From Aquirhabdus sp. (lineage in GTDB: Bacteria > Pseudomonadota > Gammaproteobacteria > Pseudomonadales > Moraxellaceae): a DNA stretch of 7,929 bases. This document shows positions 1-5,764 of this stretch, one piece after another. Location of the stretch: positions 1 to 7,929 of the forward strand of contig JASLJP010000242.1 in NCBI GenBank assembly GCA_030152425.1. Direction: 5' to 3'. The position numbers were made by a program, and so were the translations under genes. Every line of letters begins with the position of its first letter. Position 1 is the first letter of the stretch. The notes below the pieces were generated by a model that was not told the origin of the DNA, made no database searches, and saw only the letters and a list, made by a program, of their open reading frames with translations.

Positions 1-72
1 ATTGCGTTGAATGAAACCAAAACCTTTGGTATCGTTAAACCACTTTACTACGCCTTGTTCACGTGTCGTCAT
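1..72 (-). CDS. Cold-shock protein, CspA family (5' part only; runs off the left edge)
   Basis: Only the first 24 codons are inside the window; the gene continues past base 1. The reading, obtained by reverse-complementing the first 72 bases, starts MTTREQGVVKWFND and continues TKGFGFIQRN. This is the N-terminal part of a CspA-type OB-fold: the surface aromatics W11 and F12 and the RNP1 nucleic-acid-binding motif KGFGFI at residues 16-21 are both present. Proteins of this family are about 70 residues long, bind single-stranded nucleic acid and act as RNA chaperones in the cytoplasm. The ATG at base 72 is preceded by a good Shine-Dalgarno AGAGGA (bases 86-81, spacing 8). The RNP2 motif lies outside the window. 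Which paralogue it is, and whether it is cold-induced, cannot be told from this fragment. Confidence 0.93.
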   Translation of the reverse strand, partial: MTTREQGVVKWFNDTKGFGFIQRN

Positions 73-207
73 GTTTGCAATCCTCTATCGAGACAACTAG
101 AAAAGCTTGTCCGGTGTTGAATACAGCAAAGAAAACACGAATTAAAAGCTGGGCTCATTTCCGTTGTCATTCTGTGAATCATTCAGCAGTTCCGGTTCAA
201 ACCTGTT
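73..207 (-). promoter_or_regulatory. Upstream and leader region of the cold-shock gene
   Basis: These 135 bases lie between the terminator of the small membrane-protein gene and the cold-shock start codon, so the cold-shock promoter and 5' leader must lie here if the gene has its own transcript. The Shine-Dalgarno AGAGGA is at 81-86. A TTGAAC hexamer (minus strand, 194-199) could be a -35 box, but I see no convincing -10 at a normal distance, and no sequence I recognise as the enterobacterial cold box. The separate promoter is inferred from context. Confidence 0.35.
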
Positions 208-238
208 AAAAAGATAAAAAGACCTAAGAATTAAGGTC
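208..238 (-). terminator. Weak Rho-independent terminator after the small membrane-protein gene
   Basis: On the minus strand the arms GACCT and AGGTC (bases 238-234 and 225-221) enclose an 8-base loop and are followed at once by TTTTTATCTTTTT (220-208). The hairpin begins 3 bases after the TAA stop of the upstream gene. The stem has only 5 pairs, so termination may be incomplete, but the long T-rich tract and the position fit. There is no matching U-tract on the plus strand. Confidence 0.5.
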
Positions 239-241
239 GAT

Positions 242-574
242 TTACAACCCCAGCTTAACACGAACCAACACACATGCAAAGCCTATTGCTAGGATTAACA
301 CAACTATAATCCAGCTTAAATCCTCAATGCGTGTACGCCTGCGCCACAATAGTCCGAAAGCAGCCCCAATCAGCAGCAAAACAAGGATTAGCAATCCCTG
401 CGCATGCCATACCTGCTCTACCACCCCAACCGAATCGGCAGCAAATGCAGTCGTATCACTGCTGTTTGCTGCGGCATGGGCTGGGCTGAGCCCCAGTACG
501 AGTCCCGCAGATAAAATGTATCTGAATATTTCCATAAAGAAGTTCCATAAACCAAGAATCAAACTTTTTGCCAT
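242..574 (-). CDS. Small predicted exported/inner-membrane protein, unidentified family
   Basis: I do not recognise this protein. From the ATG at 574 it has 110 residues. The N-terminus looks like a Sec signal sequence: hydrophobic stretch YILSAGLVLGL followed by SPAHA-A, an AxA-type cleavage context around residue 34. A polar stretch (about 36-59, no cysteine, so not a lipoprotein) leads to a membrane segment (60-77), a basic RRRTR loop (78-82) and a second membrane segment (87-105). By the positive-inside rule the RRR loop is cytoplasmic and both ends are periplasmic. The start is uncertain: ATG 574 has AGGG at spacing 5, and ATG 535 (97 residues, a tighter 21-residue signal peptide) has GGAA at spacing 7. 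The frame stays open to a TTG at 706 without a ribosome site. It is divergent from aroQ and has its own terminator. The composition and hydropathy argue for a real gene; the function is unknown. Confidence 0.62.
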   Translation of the reverse strand: MAKSLILGLWNFFMEIFRYILSAGLVLGLSPAHAAANSSDTTAFAADSVGVVEQVWHAQGLLILVLLLIGAAFGLLWRRRTRIEDLSWIIVVLILAIGFACVLVRVKLGL

Positions 575-646
575 TGCAACCCTGTTTGAATTTGCGTATC
601 TTGCTTGCAAAGTGCGAACTAAAACAGCTATTTCACGGCATATTAT

Positions 647-671
647 CGTTTGGCCAAATTTCGTCCAAACG
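647..671. repeat. Inverted repeat CGTTTGG-N11-CCAAACG, candidate operator
   Basis: Perfect 7-base arms lie at 647-653 and 665-671 with 11 bases between. The left arm is also part of a separate 10-base perfect palindrome, TTTGGCCAAA (649-658). There is no T-tract on either side, so it is not a terminator. Its place in a divergent gene gap, 73 bases before the small gene's ATG and about 30 bases before the candidate aroQ -35, would suit a regulator site. No regulator is identified. Confidence 0.4.
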
Positions 672-736
672 CAGAACTGACGCGGATTAGAAACAATTGT
701 TTGCAATATTACATTTATTCAATTTGTACTCAAGCC

Positions 737-750
737 GATCAGTGCTGATC
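737..750. repeat. Short palindrome GATCAG-TG-CTGATC in the aroQ leader
   Basis: Six-base arms flank a 2-base centre, and TTAAATTTTT (751-760) follows on the plus strand. As RNA it could form only a 5-pair stem with a 4-base loop, too weak for a convincing attenuator. As DNA it has operator-like symmetry. It lies 25 bases before the aroQ Shine-Dalgarno. It may be chance. Confidence 0.3.
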
Positions 751-787
751 TTAAATTTTTACCAGCAAGATCGCAGGAGCTTTGTTA

Positions 788-1228
788 ATGACTGACATTC
801 TTGTACTGCACGGTCCTAATCTCAATCTGTTGGGACAACGCGAAACTGCAGTGTACGGCCATCTGACCTTGAATGACATTAATGCCCTACTGACCACCCA
901 GGCCGAACATGCCGGGCTGGTGCTGGAGCATCTACAAAGCAACTGGGAAGGCGCTCTGATTGACCGAATTCATCAGGCCCGCAGCGATGGTACGCGCTAT
1001 ATCATTATTAATGCCGCCGCCCTGACCCATACCTCAATCGGACTGCGTGATGCGCTGCTGGCTGCCGAAAAGCCGTTTATCGAAGTACATCTCTCCAATG
1101 TCTATGCCCGCGAGTCTTTCCGCCATCACTCATTTTTGGCGGATAAAGCCGTCGCCGTGATCAGCGGTCTCGGGGTCGCAGGCTATCGCGCCGCACTCGA
1201 CTATGCCATAGAACAACTCAAGCTATAA
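788..1228 (+). CDS. aroQ: Type II 3-dehydroquinate dehydratase
   Basis: This cytoplasmic enzyme converts 3-dehydroquinate to 3-dehydroshikimate in the shikimate pathway; the type II form is a dodecamer. The protein has 146 residues, normal for the family. It opens with the signature HGPNLNLLG (8-16). The active-site residues expected from characterised family members are present: R18 and catalytic Y23 in the lid loop, N75, H81 (within THTS), H101 (EVHLSN) and R112. Two usually conserved prolines are replaced: the lid reads RET instead of REP (T20), and the substrate loop reads INAAALTHTS instead of INP (A76). The ATG at 788 is chosen because AGGAG (775-779) lies 8 bases before it; an in-frame TTG at 782 is too close to that site. 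accB follows after 98 bases on the same strand. The identification is secure. Confidence 0.97.
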   Translation: MTDILVLHGPNLNLLGQRETAVYGHLTLNDINALLTTQAEHAGLVLEHLQSNWEGALIDRIHQARSDGTRYIIINAAALTHTSIGLRDALLAAEKPFIEVHLSNVYARESFRHHSFLADKAVAVISGLGVAGYRAALDYAIEQLKL

Positions 1229-1326
1229 CACGACAGGCAGACAAACAGGCCGCGCGTGCTGGATACAGCAAGATCACGACTGAGCAAAGATTTTAATTAA
1301 CACCTTGATTACCAGAGACTAAATCC

Positions 1327-1755
1327 ATGGATATTCGCAAGATTAAAAAACTGATTGAATTGATGATTGAATCAGACTTAGAAGCAATCGAAGTCAAGGA
1401 AGGCGACCAATCCATTGCACTAACACGCCGCAGTGCACTCGCACTGGCCGAGTCACAAAACTACGCAGTCGCAGCACCCGCCCCAGTGGCCAGCGTCGCA
1501 GCACCAGATGTCGACGCAGCACGCCATGAGCACTCTCCCATGGTCGGTGTGTACTACGCCGCGCCAAATCCGGGCGAGCCAGCGTTTGTCAAAGTCGGTC
1601 AAAAAATTAAAGCGGGCGACACGATCGGCATCGTTGAAGCCATGAAGATCATGAACCCCATCCAAGCCACCCAAGATGGCACCATCGCTGAGATTTTGGT
1701 TAACAACAGTGATGTGATCCAGTTTGGTCAGCCCCTGATTCGCTTAAAGGATTAA
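1327..1755 (+). CDS. accB: Biotin carboxyl carrier protein of acetyl-CoA carboxylase
   Basis: AccB carries the biotin that shuttles carboxylate from AccC to the AccAD carboxyltransferase, giving malonyl-CoA for fatty acid synthesis. The protein has 142 residues. The N-terminal segment MDIRKIKKLIELMIESDLEA is typical of the family. An Ala/Pro/Val-rich linker (about 48-66) follows, then the biotinyl domain (about 70-142). This starts with SPMVGVYYAAP, the region forming the protruding thumb, and contains the biotinylation site EAMKIMN with biotin-accepting K107. The linker is somewhat shorter than in the 156-residue E. coli protein. The ATG at 1327 has only a weak ribosome site (AGAG, spacing 9). 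The 98-base gap after aroQ holds a small hairpin, TGCTG-GATA-CAGCA (1257-1270), and no clear promoter, so co-transcription with aroQ is possible. I see no BirA-type operator. accC begins 5 bases after the stop. Confidence 0.97.
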   Translation: MDIRKIKKLIELMIESDLEAIEVKEGDQSIALTRRSALALAESQNYAVAAPAPVASVAAPDVDAARHEHSPMVGVYYAAPNPGEPAFVKVGQKIKAGDTIGIVEAMKIMNPIQATQDGTIAEILVNNSDVIQFGQPLIRLKD

Positions 1756-1760
1756 GACTG

Positions 1761-3146
1761 ATGGCAAACGCTCCCGCAAGCTCAGCAGCAGAACCCCAGT
1801 TGCTCAAAAAAGTCCTGATCGCCAACCGTGGTGAGATTGCCCTGCGCATCGCCCGCGCGTGTCGCACCATGGGCATCAAAACCGTCGGCGTTTACTCGGC
1901 CGCAGATAAAGATCTGATGCATCTGCGTTTTGTCGATGAAGCGATTTGCATCGGCCCGGCAGCCAGCAAAGACAGCTACCTGAATATCACGGCGCTATTG
2001 ACCGCCGCCGAACTGACGGGCGCGGATGCCATCCATCCCGGCTATGGCTTCCTGTCAGAAAATGCCGAGTTTGCCGATGCGGTTGAAAATGCCGGCATGG
2101 CCTTTATCGGTCCACGCCCTGAACACATCCGCTTGATGGGTAACAAAGTTTCGGCCATCACCGCGATGAAGAAAAGCGGTGTTCCGACCGTCCCCGGCTC
2201 AAATTTGGCAATTACTGTCGAAAACGCATTGCCGGAATCTGAAAAAATCGGCTTTCCGCTGATCGTCAAGGCCGCAGCAGGCGGCGGCGGTCGCGGTATG
2301 CGCATCGTCATGAAATCGGATGAACTGCTGGATGCAGTGCAGTCTGCCCAGCATGAAGCGGCGATGTGGTTTAACGACGAAACCGTCTATATGGAACGCT
2401 TCTTGTTGACCCCACGTCATATCGAAGTTCAAGTGCTCGGTGATGGTGCCGGCCATGCGATCCATTTGTATGATCGCGACTGCTCGCTGCAACGCCGCCA
2501 TCAAAAAGTACTCGAAGAAGCCCCTGCTCCAAATTTGCCTGAAAAAGCACGCGCCGACATCCTCGATGCCTGCGTGCGCGCTTGCGAGATCATGGAATAC
2601 CGTGGTGCAGGCACGTTTGAGTTCTTGTTTGAAAATGATCAGTTCTTCTTTATCGAGATGAACACCCGCGTACAGGTCGAACATCCCGTCACCGAGTGCA
2701 TCACCGGTGTGGATATCATCGAACAACAGATCCGGATTGCGTCCGGTCTGGGACTCAACTTGCAACAAAGCGACATCGTGGCGCGTGGTCATGCCATCGA
2801 GTGCCGGATCAATGCCGAAGACCCACAGACCTTTGCCCCCTCACCCGGTCAAATCACCCTGCTGCATTTCCCAGGTGGCGCGGGTGTGCGCATGGACTCG
2901 CATCTGTATAGCGGCTACACCATCCCGCCGTATTACGACTCCCTCATCGGCAAGCTGATCGTGCATGGTGCAGACCGTGCAACGGCACTGGCGCGTACAC
3001 GTCAGGCGCTGGATGAAGTGGTGATCGAAGGCATCAAGACCAATATCCCGATGCATCGTGATGTGATTCTGGTTGACCCGGTGTTTAACCATCATGTCGT
3101 CGATATTCATGATCTGGAGAAGCGCCTGCTCAAACTCGCAGACTAA
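1761..3146 (+). CDS. accC: Biotin carboxylase subunit of acetyl-CoA carboxylase
   Basis: AccC carboxylates the biotin on AccB using ATP and bicarbonate. The 461-residue protein contains the whole family fold: biotin carboxylase N-domain beginning VLIANRGEIALRIARA (18-33), the ATP-grasp domain and the C-domain. Counterparts of the E. coli functional residues are present: K129 (K116), K170 (K159), the glycine-rich loop AGGGGRGMR (173-181), K249 (K238), E287 (E276), E299 (E288), N301, R303 and E307 in the EMNTRVQVEH motif, and R349 (R338). The protein begins 13 residues earlier than E. coli AccC with an Ala/Ser-rich extension. A TTG at 1800 aligns with the E. coli start but has no ribosome site, while ATG 1761 has AAAGGA (1746-1751) at spacing 9 inside the end of accB. 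Translation is probably coupled to accB. A strong terminator lies downstream (3205-3237). Confidence 0.98.
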   Translation: MANAPASSAAEPQLLKKVLIANRGEIALRIARACRTMGIKTVGVYSAADKDLMHLRFVDEAICIGPAASKDSYLNITALLTAAELTGADAIHPGYGFLSENAEFADAVENAGMAFIGPRPEHIRLMGNKVSAITAMKKSGVPTVPGSNLAITVENALPESEKIGFPLIVKAAAGGGGRGMRIVMKSDELLDAVQSAQHEAAMWFNDETVYMERFLLTPRHIEVQVLGDGAGHAIHLYDRDCSLQRRHQKVLEEAPAPNLPEKARADILDACVRACEIMEYRGAGTFEFLFENDQFFFIEMNTRVQVEHPVTECITGVDIIEQQIRIASGLGLNLQQSDIVARGHAIECRINAEDPQTFAPSPGQITLLHFPGGAGVRMDSHLYSGYTIPPYYDSLIGKLIVHGADRATALARTRQALDEVVIEGIKTNIPMHRDVILVDPVFNHHVVDIHDLEKRLLKLAD

Positions 3147-3159
3147 GCGCACATACAGT

Positions 3160-3189
3160 GCAGTGCCTGATTTTGAATCTGGGCACTGC
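3160..3189 (+). other. Hairpin just downstream of accC
   Basis: Perfect 8-base arms GCAGTGCC (3160-3167) and GGCACTGC (3182-3189) enclose an inner stem GATT-TTG-AATC (3169-3179), giving one long hairpin with a small bulge. No T-tract follows, so it is not itself an intrinsic terminator. In accC transcripts it could protect the 3' end together with the terminator behind it. Its apical part overlaps the -35 box of the candidate queE promoter. Confidence 0.55.
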
Positions 3190-3200
3190 TGATCTATAAT
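3173..3200 (+). promoter_or_regulatory. Candidate sigma-70 promoter for queE
   Basis: TTGAAT (3173-3178, 4 of 6 matches) and a perfect TATAAT (3195-3200) are separated by 16 bases, and queE starts 54 bases further on. The expected transcription start is about 3206-3208, which is the first arm of the terminator hairpin at 3205-3228. The element is either a genuine queE promoter giving an mRNA with a 5'-terminal hairpin, or a chance -10 match inside an intergenic terminator region. Confidence 0.5.
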
Positions 3201-3204
3201 AGAC

Positions 3205-3237
3205 TGCCGGCGAGATATCTCGCCGGCATCATTTTTT
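3205..3237 (+). terminator. Rho-independent terminator of the acc genes
   Basis: TGCCGGCGAGAT (3205-3216) is followed directly by its exact reverse complement (3217-3228), a 24-base perfect palindrome. It can form a 10-pair GC-rich stem with an ATAT loop. TCA and six T residues (3232-3237) follow. This is a strong intrinsic terminator on the plus strand, 58 bases after the accC stop. There is no T-tract on the minus side. Confidence 0.88.
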
Positions 3238-3254
3238 ATAGGTCTACCCCTCAA

Positions 3255-3968
3255 TTGCGCTCGACTCACATCCCCGTCACCGATCCCGCTGCAGGTCTGC
3301 GGATCACCGAGATTTTCTACTCCCTGCAAGGCGAAGCACGTGACTCCGGCTATCCGACGGTCTTTGTCCGCCTGACGGGTTGTCCGCTGCGCTGTACCTA
3401 CTGTGATACGGCCTATGCCTTCGAGGGCGGTACACGACGGGCGCTGGCCGAGATCATGGCCACAGTGGCTGACTTTGGCACTGCTCAGCACGTTCGACAT
3501 GTCTGTGTGACCGGAGGAGAGCCGCTGGCACAGCCTAACTGCACTCCCTTGCTGACCCAACTGTGTGATGCCGGTTATGCCGTTTCACTTGAAACCTCCG
3601 GCGCGATCGACGTCTCGGCTGTTGACCCCCGTGTGTCGAAAGTCCTCGACCTTAAGACCCCGGACTCGGGTGAAATGCAGCGCAATCTGCTGTCAAACCT
3701 GCAGCACCTGACGCCGCATGATCAGATCAAGTTTGTGATTACCAGCCGTACAGACTACGAATGGTCTCGCGATATGGTCAGCACACATGGCCTCAATCAG
3801 TTGGTCGGCGAAGTCTGGTTCTCGCCATCATTTGCAATTGAGCCGGGACAGGTGCGCTTACCACGATTAGCACGTGAGTTGGCGGATTGGATCGTGGCCG
3901 ACCAACTGCCCGTGCGCTTCCAGCTACAACTGCATAAACTGCTGTGGCAGGATGAAGCCGGACGCTAG
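3255..3968 (+). CDS. queE: 7-carboxy-7-deazaguanine synthase, radical SAM enzyme
   Basis: QueE converts 6-carboxy-tetrahydropterin to 7-carboxy-7-deazaguanine on the route to preQ0 and queuosine in tRNA. The 237-residue protein has the radical SAM cluster motif CX3CX2C at C43, C47 and C50 (GCPLRCTYCDTAYAF), the substrate-binding start ITEIFYSLQGE (17-27), the SAM-binding TGGEPL (86-91), SLETSG (111-116), LDLKTP (131-136) and the C-terminal FQLQLHKLLW (222-231) shared with Pseudomonas-type QueE. No ATG is available in frame upstream of the conserved region, so TTG 3255 is the likely start. Its ribosome site is poor (AGG 3240-3242, spacing 12), which suggests modest translation. No other que gene is in the window. 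The strong terminator upstream separates it from accC, and a bidirectional one closes it. Confidence 0.95.
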   Translation: MRSTHIPVTDPAAGLRITEIFYSLQGEARDSGYPTVFVRLTGCPLRCTYCDTAYAFEGGTRRALAEIMATVADFGTAQHVRHVCVTGGEPLAQPNCTPLLTQLCDAGYAVSLETSGAIDVSAVDPRVSKVLDLKTPDSGEMQRNLLSNLQHLTPHDQIKFVITSRTDYEWSRDMVSTHGLNQLVGEVWFSPSFAIEPGQVRLPRLARELADWIVADQLPVRFQLQLHKLLWQDEAGR

Positions 3969-3991
3969 TCTCATTTGCTCAAAATTGTTGT

Positions 3992-4030
3992 AAAAAAGCC
4001 GCAGACTTGATCCAAGTCAGCGGCTTTTTT
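3992..4030. terminator. Bidirectional Rho-independent terminator between queE and the symporter gene
   Basis: AAAAAAGCCGC (3992-4002) pairs perfectly with GCGGCTTTTTT (4020-4030). Inside, after one A-A mismatch, GACTT (4004-4008) pairs with AAGTC (4014-4018) around a 5-base loop. The A-run on one side and the T-run on the other give a U-tract on both strands. It lies 23 bases after the queE stop and 14 bases after the symporter stop, as expected for convergent genes. Confidence 0.93.
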
Positions 4031-4044
4031 GGATTTAGACTGGA

Positions 4045-5604
4045 TTAGAGCCCCGCCGCATCCTGCTCGCGCGCCAATGCTTCACGCTCTCGCAAATGCT
4101 CACCGCTTTTAAGTTTGCGATGAATATCCGGATCATAGCTTGCGTATTGCGGCAGCAGAGACCCCAACAGCATGCCCGTCAGGCTGGCTAGCACGCCAGC
4201 CCCTTGCGGCGTGATCACTTGCAGCGGTGCAGTCAGATCCGTGATCCATGTCAGGATGATCGGCAGATCTTTCAACTCATCTGCGCTAAATGCAGCACCG
4301 ATCAACATGGTGATCCACGTCGTCACACCCATCGCCACCGCAAGCAAAGCGCCTTGATTGGTCGCCTTTGACCAGTAGACGCCAAACAAGAGCGGGATGA
4401 ATGCCGCAACCAAGGTCACTTGATAGGCATTTTCTACCATCTTAAAGATACTGGCCTTGGAATGCATGGCATACAGGGTCACCAATATCGTAAAGACGAT
4501 GGTAACGATACGCATGCTCAGCAGGACCTGTTTGTCGTTCATTTTTGGAAACATCGGCTTGAGCAGATTTTCAGTAAAGGTCACTGAAGGTGCCAGCAGC
4601 GTTGCCGACGCACAGCTCTTGATCGCCGACAACAATGCACCGAAGAACAGGATTTGGGCGATCATGGGCGCATGGGTCAGAACCAGTGTCGGCAGAATCT
4701 TTTGTGGCTCATTATTGATCAGTGCAGCCACCATTTTAGGGTCGATCAAGGTGGCCGAATAGGCTAAAAACATCGGGATAAAGGCAAAGACAAAGTACAT
4801 GGAGCCACCCAGCACCGTCGCCCAGACCGCAATACTTTCAGTTTTGGCCGACTGGACGCGCTGGAATACGTCCTGTTGCGGCATGGAGCCAAACATCATG
4901 GTGCACCATGCGGCCATAAAGCCAGCCACTGCGGCAAAGTTGCCATCCGGCCAGAAGTTAAACTTACCCGCCTCCCATGCATGATTGGCGACAAAGCCAA
5001 CACCACCAACCTGACCCGATACTTCGGCGCCAATCCATAGCATACCGATGACGATGATGATCATCTGGATAAAGTCGGTGATCGCCACCGCCCACATACC
5101 GCCAAAGAAGGTGTAGATCAAAATGGTGATCGAGCCGATCCACATGCCTTCGACGGGCGCAATCGCACCACCGGAGACCAGATTAAACACCAAACCCAAT
5201 GCCGTGATCTGCGCGCCAACCCAACCCAAGTATGAAATGACGATGGCGATGGTGGTCGCAACTTCGACCTTGCGGCCATAACGGTATTTATAAAAGTCGC
5301 CAATGGTCATTAACTTCATGCGATACAGCGGTGCTGCAAAGAACAGACCCACCAAAATCAGACACATAGACGCGCCGAACGGATCGGCAACCACGCTATT
5401 GAGTCCGCCTTCCAAAAAGGTCGCGGGAATACCCAGTACCGTCTCTGAACCAAACCATGTAGCAAATACTGTCGCGGTGACGATATAAAACGGCAAATGA
5501 CGACCTGCAATGGCAAAGTCTTTCGAGCTATGCACGCGCCGACCGGCCCACAGACCGATACCGACCGAAATCAACCAATATGCAATGACGAACCCAAATA
5601 GCAT
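4045..5604 (-). CDS. Sodium:solute symporter family (SSS/SLC5) transporter, substrate unknown
   Basis: This is an integral inner-membrane protein of 519 residues with about 12-13 hydrophobic segments, the LeuT-fold architecture of the SSS family. Family marks include GRRVHSSKDFAIAGRHLP (21-38) before the first core helix, ATWFGSETVLGIP (48-60) in that helix, IGDFYKYRYGR (101-111), and ALLSAIKSCASATLLAPS (323-340), which aligns with the sodium-site helix of PutP and vSGLT. The C-terminus (about 490-519) is charged and cytoplasmic. The substrate cannot be told from the sequence; family members carry sugars, amino acids, carboxylates, pantothenate and others. In the sodium-site helix a lysine (K329) and a cysteine (C331) stand where the relatives have a neutral residue and a hydroxyl residue. 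The ATG at 5604 has a strong AGGGGG site (5615-5610, spacing 5). The gene has its own upstream region and appears to be monocistronic. Confidence 0.92.
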   Translation of the reverse strand: MLFGFVIAYWLISVGIGLWAGRRVHSSKDFAIAGRHLPFYIVTATVFATWFGSETVLGIPATFLEGGLNSVVADPFGASMCLILVGLFFAAPLYRMKLMTIGDFYKYRYGRKVEVATTIAIVISYLGWVGAQITALGLVFNLVSGGAIAPVEGMWIGSITILIYTFFGGMWAVAITDFIQMIIIVIGMLWIGAEVSGQVGGVGFVANHAWEAGKFNFWPDGNFAAVAGFMAAWCTMMFGSMPQQDVFQRVQSAKTESIAVWATVLGGSMYFVFAFIPMFLAYSATLIDPKMVAALINNEPQKILPTLVLTHAPMIAQILFFGALLSAIKSCASATLLAPSVTFTENLLKPMFPKMNDKQVLLSMRIVTIVFTILVTLYAMHSKASIFKMVENAYQVTLVAAFIPLLFGVYWSKATNQGALLAVAMGVTTWITMLIGAAFSADELKDLPIILTWITDLTAPLQVITPQGAGVLASLTGMLLGSLLPQYASYDPDIHRKLKSGEHLREREALAREQDAAGL

Positions 5605-5646
5605 TACATCCCCCTAAATACAACCTGTCTTTAATTTTAACGGCAG

Positions 5647-5675
5647 AGAATAGCTGAGCATGACATGAGACACAA
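5647..5675 (-). promoter_or_regulatory. Candidate promoter of the symporter gene
   Basis: On the minus strand TTGTGT (5675-5670) and TATTCT (5652-5647) are 17 bases apart, matching 3 of 6 and 4 of 6 consensus bases. The predicted start near 5640 gives a leader of about 36 bases before the ATG. The -35 is weak, which would suit an activated promoter; an inverted repeat lies just upstream of it. Confidence 0.4.
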
Positions 5676-5680
5676 TGCCC

Positions 5681-5697
5681 GTGATTGGCGCGATCAC
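5681..5697. repeat. Inverted repeat GTGAT-N7-ATCAC beside the symporter -35 box
   Basis: Five-base arms at 5681-5685 and 5693-5697 are separated by 7 bases. Relative to the candidate promoter the centre is near -49, where activators often bind. The half-sites resemble CRP half-sites, but GTGA and TCAC are 9 bases apart instead of 6, so it is not a standard CRP site. Confidence 0.3.
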
Positions 5698-5764
5698 ACG
5701 CAAGCATACGTCGACGACACACCTCACCCCAGTTTGGCGCGCACGCAAATTTTCGCAAAAAACA

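Larger units (their letters stand above)
575..787. promoter_or_regulatory. Divergent control region between the small membrane-protein gene and aroQ
   Basis: These 213 bases must hold the start signals of both divergent genes. I see no strong consensus promoter. The best plus-strand candidate is TTGCAA (701-706) and TGTACT (725-730) with an 18-base spacer, matching 4 of 6 at each box, upstream of aroQ. The aroQ Shine-Dalgarno AGGAG is at 775-779. Two inverted repeats are listed separately. No third gene is visible. Confidence 0.4.

Noticed and set aside
575..706. Longer version of the small membrane protein starting at TTG 706
   Set aside because: No ribosome site before it, and the added 44 residues would place a polar, basic segment before an otherwise typical signal sequence.
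1229..1326. A BirA-type operator or riboswitch before accB
   Set aside because: No TTGTAAACC/GGTTTACAA-like dyad and no large conserved fold; only a small 5-pair hairpin at 1257-1270.
3200..3260. A preQ1 riboswitch in front of queE
   Set aside because: The leader is about 50 bases from the predicted start, most of it a perfect palindrome plus T-run; I see no preQ1 aptamer-like pseudoknot pattern.
2841..3560. Long antisense reading frame across the end of accC and into queE
   Set aside because: It overlaps two secure genes and the terminator between them and has no recognisable motifs; it is a mirror of their codon usage, as is the antisense frame at 2199-2792.
5602..5609. One-codon start-stop (ATGTAA) overlapping the symporter ATG
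   Set aside because: The Shine-Dalgarno directly abuts this first ATG, leaving no spacing for initiation there; probably chance.
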